A DNA stretch of 64,000 nt from Anastrepha obliqua. Taxonomy: Eukaryota; Arthropoda; Insecta; Diptera; Tephritidae. This document shows, one piece after another, positions 1 through 8,959 of the stretch; the first letter of the stretch is position 1; every line of letters begins with the position of its first letter. The stretch lies in contig NC_072893.1 in the NCBI RefSeq assembly GCF_027943255.1, positions 22,776,001 through 22,840,000 of the forward strand. Direction: 5' to 3'. A program made the position numbers and the translations under genes. A model generated the notes under the pieces. It was given only the letters and a program-made list of their open reading frames with translations. It searched no databases and had not been told where the DNA came from.

Positions 1-83
1 ATGGTTTTATTTCTGTAAAATAAAGCAATTCACTAGCGAACAAAAATTATTGAAAATCATAATTCTGACCATCCCTAACCCCT
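1..83 (-). mobile_element. End of a TIR transposon (same family as 21929-23237 and 24108-24751)
   Basis: The first 83 bases match the terminal part of the elements near 23.2 kb and 24.1 kb: the same run around AATAAAGCAATTCACTAGC, then a poly-A/AAAATCAT segment, then a terminus reading CTGACCATCCCTAACCCC followed by TTA. The rest of the element lies left of the window. It is non-coding. Similarity to the other two copies is seen directly; the TA target site is inferred. Confidence 0.7.
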
Positions 84-1898
84 TAGAGCACTTGCGCAAA
101 AAATTACGCAAAAATAATAGATTTCTATTTTCTCAAACTAATATTTCAATTGATGAATACCACTTCTGTATTTCCACCCGATTACTCGGTACTTGCCACA
201 TTTCTATGACAGCAGCACGAAAATGCATACTTCCCTGTCGCTTAATAGTACGTTTAGCTCTTTTTACGCCAGCGATTTGCGCTCCTTTTTCTACACACAA
301 AACACGCGTTTATTGTCCCTTCAAGCGACTCCGTTTGACTCTTTCTAATTTTTGCGTTTGTTGGTCATTGATTGACAGAAGTGGCAGAAGCTGTTGGAAA
401 TTGGAGTTGAAAGCGACTTTAAAAATCGCATTTTTCCGAGTCGGGTGTGTTTTCCTTTACTGCACGGCTAAATGGTTAAAATTTCTTATAAACGATTAAG
501 AACGTGATCGCAGACAGACAAATTAACACACAACATATTCCAAATTGTGGAATCACTTTCATAAATTGTGTATATTTCGCATTCTATGCCGCAGTGGAAA
601 AAATAATAAAAATAAAAAGGGAGTGTAATCGGATGATGCATAGCTCAAAGTGTGTGCGATTATATTAACGAAATTTGTAACCAAAAGCAAACGCGCGAAA
701 AGTGCAGAGAGACACGACAAGAAATTTGTGCAAACGGAGAACGCGAAAGCAACGCAAAAAAAAAAAAAAACAAGAAGAAAAAAGTGGAGCGAAAGCAGAA
801 TTTCATTCCATTTAAAAATTTTTAATTGTGCAAAAAATAAGCAAAGTGTAAAGTTTCTCTATTTAATTAATCATACAGCGTAGTAAAGGTTAATTAAGAA
901 CGCTGCAAAACTTGAAAAAAGGTAATTTGAAGTGTGCTAAAATTTGGGGTATTCCTAAGCTGATAAGATTTTTATAAACGTTGGAATGATTAAAGGTTTC
1001 CCAAGAATCAAAGTATAAATTAAAATAAATGTATGTTAAATAAATTCAGTAATTACTGCTATAATGTGCACAAATATTGAATTTACAAGCTTGTTTGAAG
1101 TAATCTACTGAATAAATTTAATGGTGCAGGGTGTTCGTTTACGTTGTCGCATAAGCGTCAAGCGACCAACGCCTCTTGTGCCTATAAGAAATTGTTGCGC
1201 TTATCAAAAACAAAGCGAAATACGGAAGGAAATGAGATAGATGAATGCTTTACATGCTGAACATTTTTAATAGAATGGGCTAGATAACTTTCTTGGAAAG
1301 CGGATTTAGTTTTTTTTTTCTTCACTGAGGGCAGGAGGTTATTTGGCTTCAGAAAATGGCAATATTGATTATGTTATGAAAGATTGATTATTCCTAAGGT
1401 ATTAGAATTAATAAATCCACTTCTTTCAAAGTGTTCTTTTAACTAAAGAAACCAAGTTCGGTTCGATTTGATTGGCTTCTTCAATTTGCCTTAAAAAACA
1501 AGGGGAAAATACCCATGTGTTCTCCCGACTTTTTTAAAAAAAGGGGTATAAGGGGGGGTAGAGGGGGTATTCTACTATCCAAAAGTGAAAACCTCACTTG
1601 CCGGAGGCTTATAGTTTTTAAGTTATTTGAGTTTAAAAATTGTAAAATTGACCAAGAATCCTCCTATTTTGGTTACTACAACTAGCCGAAGTGCTGCCAG
1701 ACATCGTATAAATAAACAATTTTAGAAGATAATAAATGACTAGAAATACAAAATTTTACAAATTATTTCTATATTATATACGTCTATTCATATTTATGGA
1801 TATATGTATATATTTATATACATATATATATTAATGCTTGATTTTCAGTAAAGTATGTTTGATTGTATGCATTTTGAATATATGATATATATATTTTT
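84..1898. other. Non-coding stretch with a possible untranslated first exon (about 490-921)
   Basis: No convincing protein gene. The part from about 490 to 921 has the look of a fly 5' untranslated exon: purine-rich with repeated GTGCAAA-type words, short open frames only, and a donor-like AAAAAG/GTAATT at 921/922. It could belong to a gene on the + strand, even to Rala if that gene has a very long first intron, but nothing in the sequence proves it. Around 1541-1567 there is a G-rich cluster (runs of 4, 7 and 5 G). Confidence 0.2.
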
Positions 1899-2345
1899 AA
1901 TTCCAAATTTTCACTATATTATGAATATATGATATATATATATACATATATATATTTAAAAAAAAAAGAGAAAAAAAGCGCCGCAGGCGAAAATTTGGAA
2001 TAAAAAATCGCGCGATTTTTAATTCCAAATTTTCACTATATTATACATATATATATTTAAAAAAAAAGAAAAAAAAAGCGCCGCAGGCGAAAATTTGGAA
2101 TAAAAAATCGCGCGATTTTTAATTCCAAATTTTCACTATATTATACATATATATATTTAAAAAAAAAAGAAAAAAAAGCGCCGCAGCCGAAAATTTGGAA
2201 TAAAAAATCGCGCGATTTTTAATTCCAAATTTTCCCTATATTATACATATATATATTTAAAAAAAAAGAAAAAAAAAAGCGCCGCAGGCGAAAATTTGGA
2301 ATAAAAAATCGCGCGATTTTTAATTCCAAATTTTCACTATATTAT
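1899..2345. repeat. Tandem satellite, ~100-bp period, each unit with an inverted repeat
   Basis: The word AATTCCAAATTTTC recurs at 1899, 2021, 2121, 2221 and 2322, giving one 122-bp unit and then three of 100-101 bp. Each unit has an AT-rich part (ATATATATTTAAAAAAAA), then GCGCCGCAGGCG, then a near-perfect inverted repeat of about 46 bp in which GAAAATTTGGAAT and ATTCCAAATTTTC flank the centre AAAAATCGCGCGATTTTT. Units are nearly identical, so the array is young. It is non-coding. Confidence 0.9.
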
Positions 2346-4470
2346 ATTCCCTCATATTCTAACAGAAAAGAGTGTGTGGAAATTATGTTCCTATGTTGCT
2401 TCGTTTTCAATCGCATTCTATTATTTTTTTTTATTTTTTGCTTCTGGCAGTACTCCATTCAGCCATGCTTTTCAGTTATTGTAAATTTAGCTGGCATATT
2501 TGGAGTTAGCAACTTAAAAATGCAATATAAATGGTTAATTTGTGGTATAAATAAATAAAAAGAGTTAAAAACGTGTGTGTATGTTAATATAGTTTCAATA
2601 TTTATTAAAATAAATGTGATAAATGCACTTATTCTATCAAAATTTGGTGAAGGTAAAAGACAAATTTTATCAACAAATAACTTAAAAACTATTATTAACA
2701 GAATAGTGTTGGTGCTAGTTTTAGCAAAATAAGCACGAAATGAACATCTCCTGTGAATTTCATTGAAAAATTCGTAATATTTCTCTCAAAACAAGTGAGG
2801 GGAGAACACATGGAGTCGGAGCCGAAAATTCTCCCAACAAATAAGAAATGTAAATTATCCATAGTAAAGCAGCGCTAAACAATAATAATATATTAACAAA
2901 AACAAAAACAGCAACTTTTGAAGAAATATTCTCATAACTCATAAGCAACGCTGAGCAATAAAAAAAGTTTAAAATTTAAAAAACAACAGCAATTCATAGG
3001 AACTTTGAATTGTGTCATCAAAAACCGTAACGTTTACTGTGTGCTGCTGCCCCAACTGGCTAACGTATTTGGCAACATTTTCCAGTTTCGAGCGAGAACT
3101 GTTAACTAAAATTTTGCCAAACGGAACTCCACATAAACGCTTGTTAGTCATGTTTATATTGCTTGCTAGGTGCCGAAAATCTACATAGTTGGTTAGAATT
3201 CGGCAAAACATTTCTTATATTCTTTTATTTTTGTTTTTGTGTGGCTAGGTAAGAAGATTGCGTGAGAAAACAAAATAGAAAAATGCCATGCAACACCAAT
3301 TGCGTATGCATATACACACACATACATACGTACGTTTGTGTTGTGTATGTACGAATTTACATCCCTCTGTATGAACCTGTGTTCTGCCATAAGGTAACAC
3401 AAATTAGATAAATAACATTGAAGCGAGCCTAAAGGTGAAAGCGATTTGATATCTTTTCCATATAAATAATACATATATACGCTCTATAATGTCTCCAATA
3501 TGGTAGTAGCGCAAAAAAGTACTAACAATTTAGTGACCCATTTCTGTGAAATGAAGAATTGTATTGAAAAATCGATGAACTTAATTCGACGAAGCGTGCA
3601 GTAAAGGCAGCGGCGACCAACGCATGTGGCTGTTTTGTTTCGTCCGTCATCTAAATATCGACTTATGGGCTGTTGGTATACGCCGTATTATAGAGAGTCA
3701 ACGACATAAATAACGGCTGGGTGAACACATCAGCTGGAGCAGTCGCCCGTATGCTGTTCTTGTCGTGATAAGCTGAAATTGGCCGCTAAGGAACTGAGTC
3801 GAAATACCTTGTGACTTATGGATGGGTAAACGTCTGATTTGCGCTTGTTAAACGATTTTTGATTTATGCTGATTTTTGCTGTGGCTGTGGTGCTTATCAC
3901 GAGTCGTGAAGATAATGGGAGTGTAAATATTTGAGATAATGTGCGGAAAGCAACGCAAATATAGACTTAAAAGGTGTTTAGATGTGAATGAACGTGGCAA
4001 TTAGAGTCGTAGAACTTTAGCACAGAAAATGTGAATTTTTTCTTTAACGGTGATCATTTGAAAATATTGTAATTTTGCCTTTGAGTAAACTTTCTGATTA
4101 GTCGACTCAAATTTGCAGACGTTTTTCCAGTCTAAAAGAAAAAAAAACAATGGAAATGGTGTCTCGAAAAAGTCCCGATTAGGCAAAGATATGCTCATTT
4201 GGATGTGAGGAAGTCCCATTTGTAAGTACATATATCGGTATATATATATTACAGTCTGGACGATAAGTTAAATCGTAGTAGACCTGCATTTGAAAGGTAA
4301 GTCCAGGAGTGCACCCTGCACTGGTACACAGAAGGCTCGAAGACACCAGAAAATAAAATAAAAAAAATACCAGTCTAACGGTTAGACGCGATAGAAGTGA
4401 AACCTTCCGTAAAACAAACTGAGAGAGAGTGAGACGAAAGCAGCATTAGGAGCGGGATAATTATAGGTTC
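2346..4470. other. Non-coding stretch, no gene recognised
   Basis: Short frames only, none with recognisable motifs. There is a small CA/TACA-rich microsatellite near 3312-3340. The part about 3560-3960 is less A/T-rich than its surroundings and not obviously repetitive, but I see no coding signal in it. Confidence 0.5.
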
Positions 4471-4518
4471 ATTATAATATTGCTATAAAGTTCATATTTT
4501 ATTTTCTTCATTTTATTA

Positions 4519-4866
4519 TTATTCATCCTCAATGTTTTCAATTTCAACAAATGATACGAGTGGCTTATGATAGCTAAAATATGATACAAATGCTTTGGTT
4601 TCGATGTTGTCAACATATCTTTGAAATACCGCGTCAATTGTTGTTTTTGATCGTGTTGTCGATTCAGTGCGATTGTTACACATTTTTAAATTGAATGTTG
4701 TATTGAGAAAGTCAATTGAAGGAACCGCTGTGTCCAATGCAAAATTTACGTTAAAATCGCCACTTAAAATCATTGGAACTTTATCGTAATCTTTTCTAAG
4801 TATCCGCGATACTTCTGGTGTATACTTTATTAAATTTTCGTGAATGAATTCCGTGATGCTATTTAT
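4519..4866 (-). pseudogene. Endonuclease (EEP-fold) fragment of a Helentron-like or non-LTR element
   Basis: Read on the minus strand, an open frame from about 4866 to a stop near 4519 gives a stretch with ITEFIHENLIKYTPEVSRIL followed by the block MILSGDFNVNF and then TTIDAVFQRYV and a YHKPLVSF segment. SGDFN is the Asp/Asn active-site motif of the endonuclease-exonuclease-phosphatase family; TTIDAVF and the His near the end fit the SDH-type C-terminal part. The N-terminal half of the domain is missing or frameshifted upstream of 4866. Such domains are known in insect Helentrons and in APE-type non-LTR elements. I favour Helentron because a Helentron-like non-autonomous element lies 3 kb away, but this is inference. 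Confidence 0.6.
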
Positions 4867-4992
4867 TGATTTTTTTTCTGTCGATATTCACGACACTTTT
4901 CTGCATTATTTTTCGGCATAATTGCGGTAAATATTTAAAAATGAAAATATTTACGAATATAAAAATACACACCCGGTTGCTATTATGAGCGT

Positions 4993-5110
4993 CCCCAGCA
5001 AAACCTGCGTGAACGAAACTCTAACACAATTACATTTTTTTGAATGTTACAAACACATATGCACGCAGGTTTTGCTGGGGCGTGACCGAAACTCGTAACA
5101 CAATTACACA
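4993..5110. repeat. 19-bp perfect inverted repeat with interleaved direct repeat
   Basis: CCCCAGCAAAACCTGCGTG at 4993-5011 is followed by its exact reverse complement at 5062-5080. A direct repeat of the form CGAAACTC(G)TAACACAATTACA begins near 5014 and again near 5087. The arrangement looks like a partly inverted local duplication or the remains of a small fold-back element. Confidence 0.8.
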
Positions 5111-5240
5111 TATGCACTCGTATTTGTTTGAAAATCGACGTTTTTTTTTGGTTCTCCGTCACCTTTGGAAAATGTGTAAACAGTAAGCAAACTTTATTCA
5201 AATATTTTCCCTCATTTTTGCATCAGTAAAATTAAACAAA

Positions 5241-5436
5241 CGCCGTAGCCGAATGGGTTGGTGCGTGACTACTATTCAGAATTCACAGAGAGAACGTCAG
5301 TTCGAATCTCGGTGAAAACACCAAAATTAAGGAAAACTATTTTTCTAATAGCGCTCACCCCTCAGCAGGCAATGGCAAAACACCGAGTGTATTTCTGCCA
5401 TGAAAAAAGCTCCTCATAAACATATCATAAACTAAA
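5241..5436 (+). mobile_element. tRNA-derived SINE, copy 1 (3' truncated)
   Basis: The head reads like a tRNA gene: an A box TAGCCGAATGG at 5246-5256 and a B box GTTCGAATCTC at 5300-5310, spaced as in tRNAs with a long variable arm. It continues into a tRNA-unrelated body (GTGAAAACACCAAAATTAAGG, then a segment ending near CTCCTCATAAACATATC). The same head and body start occur at 6640 and, reversed, at 57227, so this is a dispersed family with internal Pol III promoter boxes. No clear target duplication was seen. Confidence 0.85.
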
Positions 5437-5468
5437 ATAAAATAACTGTATAAAAAAAAATTTTTTCT

Positions 5469-5549
5469 TGTGATTCGAGCCAAGGATTTTGGATCGGAAG
5501 CTCACATTGCTAGTCGCTCGGCTGCCGCGCCATGCTGTCGGCGCTGGCC
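5469..5549 (-). mobile_element. Second tRNA-like SINE head
   Basis: On the minus strand this segment has tRNA-like boxes: GCGCGGCAGCCGAGCGACTAG near the 5' end and GGCTCGAATCAC near 5470-5480, a B box with one change from the consensus. It differs from the 5241 SINE and lies directly behind it. It may be a separate SINE family or an old tRNA pseudogene. Confidence 0.45.
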
Positions 5550-5729
5550 TAAAAGTTATTTAGTTCGTCGCTACGTTTATATCAACATATAATATAACGC
5601 TTCGTAGACAAGAGTGTCGCTTTTTTCGTTTCACTTTTTCTCAAATCACTCCCAACGATTCTAAAGAAGTTTTCACTTCAAAAAATATTTATATGTCCCA
5701 GAACGAAGCGTTCTAAGCCGATTGGTAGT

Positions 5730-6420
5730 TTTCCAAGCATCTTCTAAGAGGAGATGTATGCCATCTGTCTATTTGCAAATATAAACTTCGACAGAAATTT
5801 CCCGAATGAGCGAATTGCATTTCCGAGTGACAGCCAGGTTGAACTCAAGGCTCTATCATCCTGTGAGATTAAGTCCACACTGATCCTTGATTATATCGAA
5901 AAACTCAATCTACTGGGAACGCACAACCGCACCCGGCTAATTTGGGTTCCAGGACACAGGGGCATAACTGGGAACGAAGTAGCGGACGCATTGGCGAGAG
6001 AAGCTGCAGCCCCGCCATTAAAAGGACTCGAGCCCTTCCTTCCTATGGTGGGGCGACACACCGTCATGAAGAAGATTAGGAGTGAAGGGTGCAATCAAAA
6101 GAGGTTTAAAAAATGCATAACCCTCCCCAAGCATAAACTGAGAATGCTCACGGGCATTCTCATAGGCCACTGCAGACTGCGTAGTCATCTGCACATGATC
6201 GGAATTTGGTCTACGGCCTCTTGTCGTTTCTGCGACCAATCTTAAGATGCATTTTCTCCTGGAATGCAGCGCTATAGGTTGAGACATTTTGGCCAACTGC
6301 AGCCAGAAGAAAGGCGCTTACGCCCAATCTAACCGGGCTCTATCCTGCGCTTACAAAAGAAACTAAGCATGAATGTGGTACCGTGATGAGTAGAGGTCAC
6401 AAAAGGCCATGAGGTCGAAG
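5730..6420 (+). pseudogene. RNase H and zinc-knuckle tail of a non-LTR retrotransposon (I-like)
   Basis: An open frame from about 5754 to 6245 contains SDSQVELKALSS (central RNase H Asp), IWVPGHRGITGNEVADALAR (C-terminal RNase H motif with the final Asp), then a tail with HKLRMLTGILIGHCRLRSHL and CRFCDQS, the first half of the C-terminal CCHC knuckle. A stop (TAA at 6243) and frameshifts then break it; the rest (LRHF..., KKLSMNV) can be followed to about 6400 in other frames. The first RNase H Asp and all of the RT are missing, so this is a 5'-truncated dead copy. The RNase H plus knuckle tail suggests the I or LOA/R1 group. Confidence 0.8.
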
Positions 6421-6639
6421 TGCAAACTTCATAAAGAATCTATCTATATGTAGATGGTTCAAAATTAGATAATTAAGTAGGTGGATGGTCTACTCCGAAA
6501 AACTGGAGATAAAGCAATGGTGTAATGATCATATTGAACACTCTCATACCCGATCACTATAGTGTATTTCAAGCTGAAGTCACTGTTATTAAGAAAGGAC
6601 TTGCAGTACAGTACTTAAATACAAGAGTATTATCCACCA
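6421..6639. other. Short non-coding spacer
   Basis: No gene or repeat recognised between the RNase H fragment and the next SINE copy. Confidence 0.4.
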
Positions 6640-6800
6640 GGCGGTCGTAGGCGAAGGGTTTGGTACGTGACTACCATTCGGAATTCACAGAGAGATCGTA
6701 GGTTCAAATCTCAGTGAAACACCAAAATTAAGAAGAACATTTTTCTAACAGCGGTCGGCCCTCGGCCGCCCCCTCAGACAGCCAGACAGCAATAAAAGCC
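6640..6800 (+). mobile_element. tRNA-derived SINE, copy 2 (diverged)
   Basis: GGCGGTCGTAGGCGAAGGGT, then GACTACCATTCGGAATTCAC, then a B box GGTTCAAATCTC and the body start GTGAAACACCAAAATTAAG match the SINE at 5241 with several substitutions, including two in the A box. The copy is degenerate towards 6760-6800. Confidence 0.8.
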
Positions 6801-7098
6801 CTAGAGCCCAAAACGCACTCGTCGAAAACAGTCAAAGCATGTTATAAACTTCTAAACGACTTATTCCAGGAAACTGGGCAACACGAAACTGTATGGTAAA
6901 AGGTACAACCTTAACTATTCAATTGGATAAAGCGTTGATACCCATGCCACTTGTAAATTACTGATAGACACAGAAATTATTAAAATAGTAAATACCAATT
7001 TGAAAACCTAAAAACATGTGAATTAAGCAAATAGAAAGTCAACAATGGTTGTTCAAAGTGCCTGCTAAAACTGCACGGAGAGGTTACAAGAAGGCTGG

Positions 7099-7192
7099 GA
7101 GTTCGAGTTCTACGTAACCGGAGTGACCCGGATTTATATCCGGTCAAGGACTGTCACTTCAGCAGCATTCCCCGTACGTTCAACAACAACAA
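7099..7192 (+). mobile_element. Short CAA-tailed retroposon, copy a
   Basis: It contains GTTCTACGTAACCGGAGTGA, a segment CCCGGATTTATATCCGG, GTCACTTCAGCAGCATTCCCC, and ends in a (CAA)n tail. The same ordered blocks occur at 25371-25501 (+), 20456-20570 (-), 42319-42416 (-), 9575-9634 and 47777-47853. A repeat of GTGTCACTTCAGCAGCATT follows at about 7208. No coding capacity. Confidence 0.75.
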
Positions 7193-7519
7193 CCTACCTA
7201 AGGAGTGTCACTTCAGCAGCATTATTCAATACTTTATTGGGACGTTTTTTTTATTTTTAATAGCAGTAACAATCACTAACTACAACAATAACCTGCAACA
7301 ACCCCCTTCATTATCATGTGTCATATACATATATCCTATTTGATTAGAGTCAATCCTGGCATTCATATTGTCTACAATTTTGATGGGGGTAGGCTCCCGA
7401 GAGGCTCTCCTTCAAAATCAACTGATCACAATCGTGATGTGAACACTACCCGTCTTCTAGATCTCTTCCAAAGTTAAACAATCTACACTAAGAGCAAAGA
7501 TGGTGCTAAATTTATTACG
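7193..7519. other. Non-coding spacer
   Basis: Apart from the duplicated GTGTCACTTCAGCAGCATT word near 7208, I see no gene or recognised repeat. Confidence 0.4.
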
Positions 7520-8195
7520 ATACTAGCAAACCCGGCCCGCTTCGCTGGGCACACTAAAATAGAATAGATATGGTGTAGAACAGAAAAGATATGGTTTTCA
7601 TATTATTTATTTCTTTATTCTCATATTATTTATTTCTTTATTCAATACCACGTTTTGGTCTCTATCTCGAGACCCTAGTCACGGAGCGGCATGAAAAATA
7701 CTCTGAACTAAAGCATTCACCAACAGCTTCCACTTGATACCCATATTGTACATACACATCCGAAGGTTACCCGGGTCCACGTTTTGACCTATATCTCGAG
7801 ACCCCAGTCACGGAGTGGCATGAAAAATACTCTGTACTAAAGCATTCACCAACAGCTTCCAATTGATATCCATATTGTACAAACACATTCTAGGGTCCAC
7901 GTGTTGGTCTCTATCTCAAGGCCCTAGTCACGGAGCGGCATGAAAAATGCTCTGTACTAAAGCATTCACCAACAGCTTCCATTTGATACCCATATTGTAC
8001 ATATACATCCGAAGGTTACCCGGGTCCACGTTTTGACCTATATCTCGAGCCCTATCCACCAATACGCATCCAAACTATACGTAAACCATCTTCAATACCT
8101 ACTTAACAATGTGTGTAAGTTTGGTTTAATTCGGTGCAAAGACATGGCCGGTTAGCGAACACACACAAAAAGTTGACTTTATTTTATATATAAGA
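7520..8195 (+). mobile_element. Helentron-like non-autonomous element with internal minisatellite
   Basis: The left end reads TACTAGCAAACCCGGCCCGCTTCGCTGGGC, and the right part has TAAGTTTGGTTTAATTCGGTGCAAAGACATGGC, then a run of ACACACA, GTTGACTTTATTTTATATATAAG. GC-rich words of the CCCGCTTCGCTGGG type at one end, minisatellites inside and an A/T-rich TATATATA terminus are what I know of insect Helentron-associated repeats (HINE). There is no open frame and no terminal inverted repeat. Assignment to this class is by look, not by search. Confidence 0.5.
7648..8052 (+). repeat. Minisatellite, three ~120-129-bp units plus a partial
   Basis: Units begin at 7648, 7777, 7897 and 8026, each with CCACG(T/-)TTTGG/AC..TATCTC, CGGAG(C/T)GGCATGAAAAAT, CTAAAGCATTCACCAACAGC and CCATATTGTACA. 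Unit lengths are 129, 120 and 129 bp; units 1 and 3 share CCGAAGGTTACCCGGG at their ends, which unit 2 lacks. The array sits inside the Helentron-like element. Confidence 0.95.
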
Positions 8196-8959
8196 TACTG
8201 AATAAATAAAAAAAATTGAAAAATAAAAAAAAAAATTTATTAAATTTTTAATGTTTTAAATTTTTTATTTTATTTTAAAATTTTTTTATTTTTTTAAATT
8301 TTAAAATTTTTTTTTTATATTACATATATATATTTTTTTCTGTTTCTTTTGTTTTCTTCAAATAACTCAAAGCCAATTGCATATCTCCATAAATAATTTA
8401 ATTGCTCTCAAATATAAGAAGAGTAATTTGAATAAATGTACATATGTATGTATGTGTGTTACTACCGATATGAACAACAAATTATTGATAACTGCTGTTG
8501 TATGTGAGAAAACCTGATTTTTCTCCGCAGTTTCACATACGAATATCATCTCTGCATATTTTAACGAATTGTTTTTTTTGTTTGTTTTGCATATATGTAT
8601 GTACATGCATATCAACCAAAAGCTTTTATAGCAAAGTTATTATCATGAAAAGCGACGGTGCATTACAATCTTGAAGAACATAAATATTTTCGTATTTTTA
8701 AAAAGCGATTTCACATGTTGTGCATCCATAGTGCCCAAACATAACTACACGCTTGTCTACAGACAAGCCATTGCCAAGACAAAGTCGGCTGTGCATACAT
8801 ACATACATGCATACATAAAGCATGCGCGCGTGAGCATTGTGGCGAATGCAAAATACCATGAAATTGCATGATGAGTAATGTTGGCTAAATAATGAAAAAA
8901 AAGAAAGAGAATTTCAAAAGTAATCGTAAAAAATTGAAAATAAAATGTCTTGGCCTAAA
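8196..8959. other. Non-coding stretch, A/T-rich at its start
   Basis: 8196-8340 is a run of A- and T-tracts. After that come TG/CATA-rich short repeats (about 8440-8460, 8590-8610, 8796-8816). No gene recognised. Confidence 0.4.
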
